Below, piece after piece: positions 26,901 to 36,100 of a stretch of 64,000 bases of DNA. The stretch is from Oxytricha trifallax (taxonomy: Eukaryota > Ciliophora > Spirotrichea > Sporadotrichida > Oxytrichidae): positions 1-64,000 of the forward strand of contig ARYC01001231.1 of NCBI GenBank assembly GCA_000711775.1, in the 5' to 3' direction. The first letter of the stretch is position 1. Each line of letters starts with the position of its first letter. Position numbers and translations under genes: made by a program. The notes under the pieces are model-generated. The model made no database searches, was not told the origin of the DNA, and saw only the letters and a program-made list of their open reading frames with translations.

Positions 26901-29900
26901 GAAACATCAACCTGTTTGGTGAGAATTACAAAAAAATATAAAAATTATACTATTTCCAACTAAATGACTTCAGAAAGGCACTAGATAACTAGGAAAAAAC
27001 ATAAATATTAATGAATTTATTTATAATTAAATATCAATAGCAACCAAAGCAAAAGCCATAACCCAGCCAAGAATAGATTTAAATTACAATTTTACAAATA
27101 TTTTAAAGCTAGAAGCATTAGAGCAGGTGGCAGTCTCTATCAAAGACTTTAAACAATTTTTTAGACATATAAATCAAGCCCAATCCGCTCAAAGATTGTT
27201 GAGACTAATTTTAATTAAATTTCTATGTTTATTTTAAATATAGAATCTTAATTCTATTCTTTATACTACTCTAAATTAAGGTCCTGTACTTGTAATTGCA
27301 TTTTTAGAGCTTTCTCTGGCCAAAGCATCTGCCAACTTATTTTGCTCTCTTTCAATATAGTCTAAGTTCATAGTCTCAAATTTGTGTGCAAGTGAATGCA
27401 CAAAAATAAATTTATTGTATAATCCTAACAATAGGGTAGTTTTAATATAGAGGGGAGCGCATTATATTATTTGATTAAAGTTTTAGGTCCTGGCAACACC
27501 CTTGATTTGATTGACAACAAGCATAGAATCTGTCAAAATGTGTATCTCTTTTTGTTTAAACATAGAGAAAATCAGTAAATAATAAAGAATTGATATTGAG
27601 ATATTAATCTTATTCTCAGCATAGTTGTTAGATGCTTAACCAACAATTCAATAAATTATTATTGATTAATTTTAATTTTGTTTTTTTAATAAAAAATCTT
27701 GTTAAAAAAGAAAATTAAAATGTTATCTTTAGTACCACTTTACGGTTTAGATCCCAAGGGAATTAGAGACTGGAACGAAGAGTTCCAAGTTGTTAAGGAT
27801 TTCCCCAAGGAACTTATAAATTTATTAAATCAATGATTTCTTAGATGCTGCAGTCAAGGTTGCCATAATTAGATAAGAGGTCAAAGAGTCATCGCTTAAA
27901 ATTATTATTATTTGACAACAATTAAATTGATTTTATTAATGATTTAATAAGCGCGTATAGACGATTCAATTCTAATTTGTAAAATTATTAAAATTACTAT
28001 AAAAGAAGAAGCAAAAGCAACAGACTAAGGAAGTTTAAAAATATAATTTATGTTATATGAGTGATTCAGGCCCAAGCGACTTGAGTGAAATGATTCTAAA
28101 TTCTTCTATTATAATAGAAATTGCACATAATATAGTAATTATAGTAATGTAAGATAGATGATGAACCAAGCTAAATTTTATGGTTTATCATTCATATGAA
28201 TTATAATCTTTGAAAAGGCATTCGATCTTTACTCAAAAGAATTGTTAAATTAATGATAAAAATCTCAAAAATCATAAATTTAATTATTTAATATAAATCA
28301 TTATTAACTAATAACTCCTGTATACTCAGCATAGTTTTTATTTTAATTGGTATAATTTTAAAATGCTTAACCCAATGCAACTGTCAATCCAAATAGAATA
28401 AATAATTATTTAAAAAAATCAAAATAATTCTTATAAAAAATGATATAATATTTATTCACCTAAGAGTTCTATAAAGCAAAATAATTAGTATAAGAATAAT
28501 GATTGTTACCTGACTCATTTGGCACTACTTCTTGGCCATTTGCTACTAAATCCTTAGATTATATAATATTTACATAAAAAATAATTTTATATTTAAATAT
28601 TGAATTAATTATCTTAAATTTCATGATGTTTATGTTAATATAAATACTTACATTACCAGGGTTTCTGATAGAACTACCATCAGTGAAAGCAAATATTAAT
28701 TAATAATTAAATTATTTATACATGAAACATTTAAAAATTTCAATTATTTAAAATCAAACCCTTGCTTCTCTTACACTTTGGTTGGAATTATTATATCTAT
28801 AATTTTAGAAGAATCTTGAGCAATATCTTGATTCAATTTAAATTATAAATTTATTGTGCGTTATAACAAGTTCATCATTGGATTGTTGAAGAGGATAAAT
28901 TAAGTTATTATTATGAATTTCATATTTAGTTTTTTTTCATCATGACACCATATTACCTAAAAATTATCTTAATAAATTATTCTATAGTCATCGCTTAAAG
29001 TATCATTCCAGGTATCTTGAATAACAACGATCTCACCTCCCTAGCTGAGTATGGATCAAATCAAACTTAAATTTTGATTGCTTTTATTATTATTACACTC
29101 TCTAAGACTATCTATGCCAGTGAGACTTTCCACGCTTTAATGAAAAAGGTTTGCGAAAACTTGAACATCAAAGTGAACAAAATCATCGATGGCTCTGGCA
29201 AAGAGGTTGAAATTGCAGGTAGTGTAGAAGTAAAAGGTATCAAGGGCACTGACAAGAGAAACTATCTTGTGGACTTGCAAGGTCTCACCCCCAGAGACGC
29301 CAACTATCAGGGTGATGAGTTCCATACTTGCTTGTTAAGACCTGAACTTTTAATGCTCTACCAAAGAACCAAGAATATCGAGTATGCTCAAGCTAAAATG
29401 ATCGAGTACAATAATAATAATAATTCAGTATTGACTTCAATCTAAAGAAGAATAGAAGAAAATTGAGGATATGAATGAAGAGGAGAGAGATGCGTATTCT
29501 CAAAAGAGAGCTGAAGAGAATATTAAGTAGTTTAAAATGTAAAGTAAGACACATCTTTTGTTTTTGTTATACTTATCACTTTACTTGACTAGCTAAGTTC
29601 TTGAAGGAAACCGCAATTCCAAAACTTGTTAAAGATCTACAAGGAGTTGAAGGAGTACCAACTGATTCAGAAAGCTTAGAGCAATTTTGTAATGTTATTA
29701 TGCCAATATTTTCAATGAACATATCAGAGAGAGCTCAGATCAAATGTCATATTCTATTTATCATAAATAAAAATCTATGATTATAAGTTATTGTAATAAA
29801 TTTTAACTTTTCAAGGATAAATCTATTGCAAATAACCTCCTACTTCTAGAAAGACCAGCAGCACTATCTCTGAAGCCATCAAATTTGAAATTTCATATTA

Positions 29901-31216
29901 AGTTAGAATATATAATTTTTTTAAGATTCAATTACGAAATGCCAGAGAAACAACAAGATTTGAAATGTCTCTAACATGCCAACTATAAAATAAATTAAGT
30001 TAAATCTCACTTAAATTATTAAGAGATCTCTGCCTGAAGTTAGGTATTAAAGTTTTAGAAATTATATTTACTTTCCAAGATGGATGTAAGAACAAGCTTA
30101 ATAATCAAATTAATTGATAGTTTTAAGCTCAAAAGTCAGAAAAAGGAAAGAAGAAATTACTAAGATAAATTAACTAAATACTCTTACCTTCCATTCTAAA
30201 CTGGTGACATTGGTATTTTAAATATTAAGTTAATTCGTGGATATTGTGTCTGTAATTCAAACTAAGAGCATTATTCTCTAAGAAAGAGTGCTTGGTTATG
30301 ACCACTCAGTTTATGAGTACTAAATTTATCAATATATAAAGCTAATTGTTTTTCAACTTCAGCAAGGCATTTGAATATATGCATAGAGCTTTATAGAAAT
30401 TTTTTCAAGATTGCTAGTGGTGAAAATCATCCAGATATTTCATCAATCTACTTGAACCTCGGGTTAATGTATCAAGATTTATCAATTAGTCAATTTAGAT
30501 AACTATCAATAGTTTATAATAAGTTATGTTGTCTGAATGACCTATTGTTGATTCAGCTGCCATTGATTGCTTCATTGAAAGTTAGACGAATTAAATATTT
30601 TAAGAATCACATTCAAGTAGCATCATGCTATCAAGCTATCGCTCACGCATACTTCCAACTAAATTTGAAAATTTCGTTAATCCTCGTCAACGATTATAAT
30701 TAAATTTAGCATACTTATCGTAGTGGATTTTCATTAACTAAGAAAAAGCACACAAGATTATTACTCAAATCCTTCCAGGTGACGATCAATACGTCAAGAA
30801 TTCCTAGGCCTAAATGGATCAGTTCATGAAGTTATCCGTCTATGTTGAGAAGATGAAGGCTCAAGAGAAAAATGCCAGACCCATCGGAAGTAACAAGTCA
30901 CAAGGTCAGGCTCCATCTCAATATTCACTATGAAAAATTACATTAAATAGATTTAATAATAGTAACAAGCTCAACAGGCAAAGGCTAGAAACACGTACAT
31001 TATAAGTGGATCTTCGTTTTATGGGAATTATTATAAGACTTTAATAGTAAAAGAACAGAAACAACGTATTGGACCTCCTTGAATATAACTACATCAGAGA
31101 ACAGCAAGCCCAAATAAAACATTCAAATATATACTTAAAGATTATTGAGAGAGCAAATGGAAGACTAAAAGCAATAATAATAAGCAGCAACTGAGGCCAC
31201 TAAGTAACAATAATGA
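20943..31216 (+). CDS. CLU: CLU (clustered mitochondria, CLUH/TIF31) homologue, scrambled into two clusters
   Basis: CLU proteins are large cytosolic RNA-associated proteins needed for normal distribution and biogenesis of mitochondria. Readable family blocks after assembly: N-terminal TCFYTHYCFEHQGKRLNDYT; a block ending KYDEKAARQHIRRVKDILNS; FNPVPAYRRLVGDLFYLVVK; the Clu core GLDPKGIRDWNEEFQVVKDF, NPNETEKQQVFVYNYIFFSY, IDVEGLHLLATCLVNYRG and QSIIPGILNN; HSHGINMRYLGAVAES; a Lys-rich linker; and C-terminal TPR repeats such as NHPDISSIYLNLGLMYQDFE. The tail is Gln-rich, ending at TGA 31,214-31,216. MDSs lie in locus a (20,943-26,998) and locus b (27,727-31,216) and must be alternated. The extreme N-terminus is missing or unrecognised. 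One junction near 26,386/30,083 gives a one-base frame conflict that I could not resolve. Confidence 0.9.
21078..21144 (+). other. IES in CLU bounded by pointer TTAAC
   Basis: TTAAC occurs at 21,073-21,077 and 21,140-21,144. Removing one copy and the 62 bases between joins AELN to LEEDNK in frame, as expected for the CLU N-terminal domain. Confidence 0.75.
21179..21229 (+). other. Spliceosomal intron in CLU, 51 nt
   Basis: GTAAAA...TATAG with no flanking direct repeat. Removal joins YMKA to DKYDEKAARQHI in frame. It is distinguished from an IES by canonical GT-AG ends and lack of a pointer. Confidence 0.75.
21656..21721 (+). other. IES in CLU bounded by 11-bp pointer GAGAAATTGAA
   Basis: Copies at 21,645-21,655 and 21,711-21,721. 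Precise removal gives EEKLKKSYEDF in frame. Confidence 0.8.
21894..22996 (+). other. 1.1-kb IES in CLU, pointer AGTTT
   Basis: Pointer AGTTT at 21,889-21,893 and 22,992-22,996. Excision joins ENIQFSV to FNPVPAYRRL in frame. Almost the whole IES is one large inverted repeat (21,995-22,992). Confidence 0.8.
21995..22992. mobile_element. About 1-kb foldback (palindromic) element inside a CLU IES
   Basis: The two halves are near-perfect reverse complements: the left end TATTAAGCGAGTATAATTAA mirrors the right end, and arms of roughly 430 bases face each other around a divergent centre near 22,425-22,575. Each arm carries short internal repeats (ATCTTCAGGGT; TGTGGAGAG) and, read outward from the centre, the same peptide (YSIYLIDEQEIEKI and onward). 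No transposase family was recognised. It could be a foldback/MITE-type transposon or a head-to-head duplicate of one element. It ends flush with the downstream pointer. Confidence 0.75.
23143..23473 (+). other. IES in CLU, pointer AACCT
   Basis: AACCT at 23,138-23,142 and 23,469-23,473. Removal of the 331 bases joins SQFQP to VKNDFEARRVSFNF in frame. It contains only AT-rich DNA and a chance ORF. Confidence 0.7.
24145..24240 (+). other. IES in CLU, pointer ATGATAT
   Basis: ATGATAT at 24,138-24,144 and 24,234-24,240; excision joins QANHDI to MGLRQLQIIDVEG in frame. Confidence 0.8.
27189..28692 (-). other. RNase H gene, cluster B of MDSs, interleaved with CLU locus b
   Basis: Segments in gene order: 28,692-28,645; 28,398-28,363; 28,336-28,309; 27,576-27,476; 27,401-27,189; plus a 27-bp micro-MDS at 27,641-27,615 used between the second and third. 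A further coding-like stretch at about 28,560-28,450 probably belongs here but its joins were not resolved. Pointers within cluster B: ATGCTTAACC (28,363/27,632) and CTCAGCATAGTT (27,615/28,325). CLU MDSs at 27,727-27,900 lie between these segments on the opposite strand. Confidence 0.8.
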
Positions 31217-34200
31217 ATGTGAATAAAAGTAAATTTAGTATCTATAATTAGATTGTTCATATAAATTTGCTCGATAATTAAGACACTTAAATGATCAAAT
31301 GCATCTATTGCACTTTATGAGATATTTTTCATTATAGTTTTATTAAATAGTGCTTTATTTATCAAAATTTATCACTTAATAATGGAAATTTGTATTCAAT
31401 ATAATAATTTTTAAGGAGATTTTAAGAAATAAAGTAAATTATTTAATTAAGATTTTGTGATTGCTTTCTATTTTCACTCACTTGAAATTTACATTTTAGA
31501 TTAGACTTTCCATGTTAAATACTACTCTAAATTAATTAATTTTTCACTATTTTTGTATTTTTACTGTAAGAATTTATAGAATAATATAGCTGAATGCACC
31601 TATAAAAGAGTTTATTGGAAAAGAACTTACAATTTTAATCAACTCTATGAGTCTAAAGTTTTCGATTTTATAATTTACAGCATTACTTTAATCAAAATTT
31701 GTAAAATCAGTTATGCCATAATAACTCCTGTATATTAGTACAAAAATACTTAATAGTAATTTGATAAAATTTTTCTTTTGTAATTATTGGTATATTATTA
31801 AATTAAATCAAATTCAATCCAAATAGAAATTCTCTGTCTGGTTTCTTATTGATGTTAGTATTCATTATTGAGTCATTAATCCCATTCATATTTCTAATTA
31901 ACTGCATATTATCATATGATTATTACTTCCTCTTTCCCATAAAAACACAACTTGACCCAGCCTAATACACAATATCATTTTTAACATATTGTAAGATAAT
32001 ATTTTATAAGCATTAATTATGATTATTAACAGACAAGCTACTTACATTACCATAATTCAAACGACTTTAATTTGTTTAAGAAAACTTTAGTTTAAGTACT
32101 AAAAAAATATTTTTATCAGTGAAAGCAACTATGTTTTCGTATAAATCGAAGTTATCTTTCATACGCTTCAATGTGTCATAGTCAAATTAGAAACTTATCG
32201 TGAAAACTCCGCTTACATTATCCTCATTAAGTTTAAACCTGGGTAGTTTTAAATCTACTTTTAGGCTGTTTATTGATGGGATTTCATATATGGACAGAAA
32301 TTCTGAGTCTGCTAGCACGGACGAGGATTCTTCCTCCTACTAATCTAACTCATTTTTATATATGAATGAATTTGTAAATTGATTAAATGGCATAAACTAT
32401 TAATGAAAAAAATAGTCAAATTATCATGATTTAGTTCCATTGAGTCCTATCTTAAACGAATTCTCTCATAAGCCCATGATTTAGCTTTTCCCCTATTCTC
32501 TTCACGTTTTAAATCCAATTCTTTGATTTCTTCATCAAGTAGGAACTACTTATCTTTCATTTTAAATTTTCAATATAAAAACTTCAATTAAACATAAGTA
32601 ATATTGCTCATATAATAGGTAAATTATTATAACCATTTTCATTAGTGCTTGCATCTCTGCATTTCTGTCTTGATGTTTGTAACCACTGTCCTAACGCACA
32701 CCTGCTAGCTTCTCTAATTATATATAAAAATATGTAAATTATTATAAAAATATTTAACTAATTCCCTTAACTCCTCTAAATCTGCCAAATCCTACTCATT
32801 CAATTAAGATTTACTAATTTTTCTCAATTCCTCAGAGTATTTCACTTTTAAGATGTCTTCATCATCTTTTAATTCGAAAAATGAGCTAGTATTTTACATT
32901 CCAGATGAGGTAGGTTTTATTTATGATTTTGTGGGTTTTGGGGTTTCTGTAGTAGATTTCTTTGTTTCCTTTTTAGGTATTGAATTTATGGGGGCATCTT
33001 TTGACTTTGTGGTTGCTTTTTATGATTGATTAAGGGGTTCTTATATCTCTTTGATATCAATAATATGAAAGTATACATATAAATCATTAAATAAATCAGC
33101 TTTACTTGGCTTACTTTTATATTCGTCTTTTAGTGGGATACTTGATGCTTATTATTCGATCTCTTTTTATATTTACTGTTATTAAACAGGCGACTCAACC
33201 TATTTCTTTGGCCTACCTTTTGTCTTTTTCAATGTTTATGATCCTAAAATATCTGGTACTTCATGGACTATTTGAGGCTGATCATCTTTTTTATTTTATT
33301 TATATTCTTGTTGTTCTACGACTTCCTCAGCTTTCACTTTTTAGAATTATATATAAATTAAAATAGTAAATACTTTAAAGATTTATATTTCACTTTCTTT
33401 GGTCTTCCCATCTTTTTAGAAGTTTAAATTTATACTCCCTCTGATTTCCTATTTTATAAACCTTTGACATTAGTATCTTTTTTATCTAATCTCGATTGCA
33501 TTTAATCCATTGCATTAATTATTTATTGCTCATTATATATAAATTTTACATATCAATTTTTTGTATTTATGTGAACTTACTAATTAATTAAATTAGACAC
33601 CACATTTATATCAAAAGAGTCACTAACACGTTTGGCATCCTTTTTTCTCTTTATGTGTTCTTTATCTCGTTCTTATTATTTTTAGTAATTCTAATACTAG
33701 AAATTTAACGCATCTCCTTTTTGCTTTATTTCTCCTACATTATATTCTATTTCACCTAATTCATTCATAAAAAATATTTAGATATATATTTCTTCAAAAG
33801 TATAAGAAAAAATTATGGCAAAAATGGACATAATATATATATTTTTGACATTCATTTGCGCTTTTAATTAAACACCTTTTTAGGGTGGTGCTTATTCATT
33901 CTATTTTTTAGTATTTTTTCCTTTGCTTCCAGCTTCAACTAGGAATTGATCAATATCTAAATTTGACACCACATCATCATCATGTGGATTATTGATATCA
34001 ATATTGAATTAACCCAATATTTCCTGCTCAAGCTCAATATCGCTTATCACTCGAGTATTCTTTTATTACTCTTTTACTTTAGTTTTCGCTATACTCTTCG
34101 GAATTTAAATCTATGGTTTTTAAGTATTATATTAAGTTTAAGGTTTCTAAGGGAGTTTTTAGGCATTTTTAGAAGTTTCGCTCTCTGCTATGGATTTATT

Positions 34201-34461
34201 CATTTCTCCTAGTTACTTGGCTAAATTCATCTCTTTTTTGTGTTTCATGATGATTTCTTTAAGTTTATCTGCGCTTATTGGATTACTAGGATTATTAGAG
34301 TTTGCAGAAAAATTTCGTTTATTTTGGCTTATATTTAAGAATTTAAAGCTGCTTTCGATGTTTTGACCAATATAAAACTGCTTAAATTAAAGAGATTAAG
34401 CTGAGAAATGATGTTTTTATTGTAATGCACTGCGCAAATAGCTTAGTTTTTGAAGGTTCAT
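27189..34461 (-). CDS. Scrambled gene: AT-hook N-terminus plus RNase HI domain
   Basis: The reassembled protein starts at ATG 34,461 (MNLQKLSYLRSALQQKHHFS), an Arg/Ser/Phe-rich leader that could be a mitochondrial presequence. A long charged region carries two AT-hook-like cores (MGRPKK at about 33,411; KGRPKK near 33,225), then a coiled, acidic part. The C-terminus is a type I RNase H fold: FTDGSSIRNPGNAGSSCVF, NNYAEYTGVI, IHILTDSMLVVNQIKG and REQNKLADALARESS. These supply the D-E-D-D metal-binding residues that cleave RNA in RNA-DNA hybrids. Stop TGA is at 27,191-27,189. MDSs occur in two clusters, 31,591-34,461 and 27,189-28,692, and must be alternated. Several joins between residues VFMGK and NINKKPDREF remain unresolved. 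Function beyond RNase H activity is inference. Confidence 0.8.
27727..31216 (+). other. CLU locus b: second cluster of MDSs
   Basis: MDSs, with pointers included: 27,727-27,812; 27,831-27,859; 27,876-27,900; 28,986-29,058; 29,103-29,414; 29,439-29,527; 29,588-29,684; 29,706-29,740; 29,818-29,857; 29,854-29,880; 29,924-29,989; 30,015-30,057; 30,083 onward (end unresolved); 30,139-30,162; 30,256-30,305; 30,356-30,392; 30,406-30,480; 30,555-30,582; 30,603-30,664; 30,742-30,921; 30,970-30,993; 31,057-31,115; 31,154-31,216. Each fills a gap in locus a. Examples of pointers (locus a / locus b): CCAAGGAA (23,813/27,805), ATATTTTCAATGAA (25,140/29,706), TTCCAACTAAAT (26,954/30,653). The last four segments are linear and carry the Gln-rich C-terminus. 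Confidence 0.85.
31600..31630 (-). other. 31-nt intron in RNase H gene
   Basis: On the minus strand GTAAGT...TTTATAG. Removing it is needed to join LIELIKI to VHSLAHKFE in frame after the TGAATGCAC pointer is used. Among the shortest introns in the window. Confidence 0.65.
31962..32045 (-). other. 84-nt intron in RNase H gene
   Basis: On the minus strand GTAAGTAGC...GTATTAG. Removal joins SIRNPGN to AGSSCVF, restoring the RNase H NPGxAG motif. Its 5' splice site overlaps the TACTTACATTACCA pointer, so splicing depends on prior DNA joining. Confidence 0.65.
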
Positions 34462-35139
34462 TGTATATTTTAGTAATTACTTTAGTTAATTATATAATAT
34501 TTAATTTAACCTTCAATTTTATTGTTTCAAAATAGATACATAAAAATTAATTACATTATCTTAACACCAAATCTCAATAAAAAAAAGAAAATAGCTTAAT
34601 ATATAATAAAGTTGTGAACGTTCAGGGTCTTTTGATGTTTGTTATAATTAAATTCCTTATAAATATCGATGATATAGAAGTGTTTCATAAAATGTTCATA
34701 ATAATTACTCTTATTAAGATTTTATAATTAATACTCTTCTCATAAAGCATAGGTAAGTAACCTATATTTTTTTACATTTTTGCGTTAATAAAATATTTAT
34801 ACTATAGTATGCAGCTAAATTATTATATACTAAAATAGAATTTAGACTTTGATAATATAACATATCCAATTTAATTATTCATAATTTATTTTTATCTGAT
34901 TAAAATATGATTATATATATCATTTTCAGTATATTAATTGCCTTGCAATATATAATTTTACAGTTTAGCAGTAATTTTTATTAATTATATATTTATCATA
35001 TTAAAAGTTAACATTAAAAATAAAAATTAATGAACGACTCATCACTCAGACACAATTAGTATTCCTTAAAAATATTATTTAATTCAATATTATTTCAAAT
35101 AATTTTACAATATTTTTATGATATCGTGTTGAAGTATCT
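34462..35139. other. AT-rich intergenic DNA
   Basis: Between the start of the minus-strand RNase H gene and the next plus-strand gene. No coding or structural signal seen. Confidence 0.5.
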
Positions 35140-36100
35140 ATGGATGGAATTTCACCTTAAAGCAATAGCTGCAAGAGTTCCAAGTATCGGTAATTCAATA
35201 AATTAAAAATATTTGAATAAAATTTTCTTAATAAATTTTAATATTATTTTTTTACGTATTTTCTTATTGCAATTTATTGAATTCTTCTCTCACTAGAACA
35301 CTCCAGTAAGACAGTAAAAGTCAAGAAGAAGGGAAATGGGGCACTCTCAAGAAAAAGAAAATAATCTTAGACAGAACTTAGAATGGAGTCTTAATAGGTA
35401 AGTCCCTAGATTAAATTTCTCATTATCTGTTATTAATCACCGTTCTTGAGGAATCAATGAACCAATTTTGAATTAAATCAATTCATACACGCCTTCTTAT
35501 TCACTTCGTTTTATTTTCAAATATTTTAATAATAAATTTATTGTTGTAGATCAAACAGCTAAAATACAACATCGAGGGCTCTTTAGAGTCTAGAAAGCAT
35601 CACAACTTAAAAGATATAAATCAATTAGAAAATGCCACTTAGATTTTAAATTGTCTTGATTTTTAAATATTTTTTTATGCATAAACATAGTGTGTTTAAA
35701 GTGCATGTAGTTTTTAAATTATAGATCTCCAAAATCATCATATTCAAATTAAACGACGCCAATTAAATAAGACATCAACAGACATTAATTGTAGAAAATT
35801 AACACAATCGCCTATTAGCAAGACACCTCCCCTATATAAAATAACAAACACTAAATTGATACAATCTCTCAACAAAGCTTCAAGCACCACAAAAGGTCTC
35901 AATCGTTGTAAAGTTTCAAATATAGCTCAAATCTATAAGGTCTTTAATCACCAGAAGCAAATCATAAATAATAGAAGAATATTAATGATAGAACTAAATA
36001 AGTCTAAAAAGCATTTTAAGAATTTCAGGATCTTGATAATATAGAGGTTGGAATAAGCAGCCCTGAGCCATTTTATAATAGAACGAACAATTTTACAATT
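35140..36100 (+). CDS. Unrecognised small Ser/Gln/Asn-rich protein, interrupted
   Basis: Protein-like pieces follow one another in linear order: an ATG at 35,140 (MDGISPQSNSCKSSKYR), about 35,298-35,400 (KSRRREMGHSQEKENNLRQN), about 35,550-35,645 (IKQLKYNIEGSLESRKHHN), about 35,725-36,045 and finally DNIEVGISSPEPFYNRTNNF near 36,025-36,095. AT-rich gaps between them look like IESs or introns; exact pointers were not assigned. Basic and polar residues dominate and no domain was recognised. The stop was not fixed; TGA does not follow soon after the last protein-like stretch, so the 3' end is uncertain. Confidence 0.5.

Larger units (their letters stand above)
20943..26998 (+). other. CLU locus a: first cluster of MDSs
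   Basis: MDSs here, with pointers included: to 21,077; 21,140 to about 21,380 (with an intron); about 21,585-21,655; 21,711-21,893; 22,992-23,142; 23,469-23,527; 23,813-23,878; 23,958-24,144; 24,234-24,323; 24,421-24,457; 24,567-24,606; 24,632-24,667; 24,768-24,888; 25,005-25,153; 25,227-25,321; 25,430 to about 25,580; about 25,705-25,726; 25,880-25,935; 25,970-25,997; 26,037 onward (internal breaks not all resolved) to 26,465; 26,523-26,636; 26,666-26,738; 26,779-26,803; 26,839-26,872; 26,885-26,926; 26,954-26,998. The first part (to 23,527) is linear; beyond it nearly every gap skips an MDS that sits in locus b. Boundaries come from matching direct repeats plus continuity of the protein. 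Confidence 0.85.
31591..34461 (-). other. RNase H gene, cluster A of MDSs
   Basis: From 34,461 down to 32,115 the gene is essentially linear with AT-rich IESs (N-terminus, AT-hooks, acidic coiled region, ending at VAFTD). Further pieces continue at 32,052 down to 31,814 (with an intron), a micro-MDS at 31,734-31,703, and 31,662-31,591 (with an intron). Pointers shared with cluster B: ATCAGTGAAAGCAA (32,115), TACTTACATTACCA (32,039), TCAATCCAAATAGAA (31,814), TAATAACTCCTGTATA (31,719), AAAATCAGT (31,703), TAAAGTTTT (31,654), TGAATGCAC (31,591). Confidence 0.8.

Noticed and set aside
30200..30205. ACTGGT shared by 30,200 and 26,536 as a CLU pointer
   Set aside because: The joins GAAAAA and ACTA give the better conserved protein (KGKKKLLLQITGPMNKDV), so ACTGGT is coincidental.
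32930..32950. GGGTTTTGGGGTTTC, another G4T4-like string
   Set aside because: It lies in the coding strand complement of the RNase H gene (codons for PKPTKS-type sequence), so coding explains it.
33106..33366. 86-residue plus-strand hydrophobic ORF resembling a membrane protein
   Set aside because: Antisense of the AT-hook region of the RNase H gene; Leu/Phe/Tyr richness comes from the complement of Lys/Gln/Glu codons.
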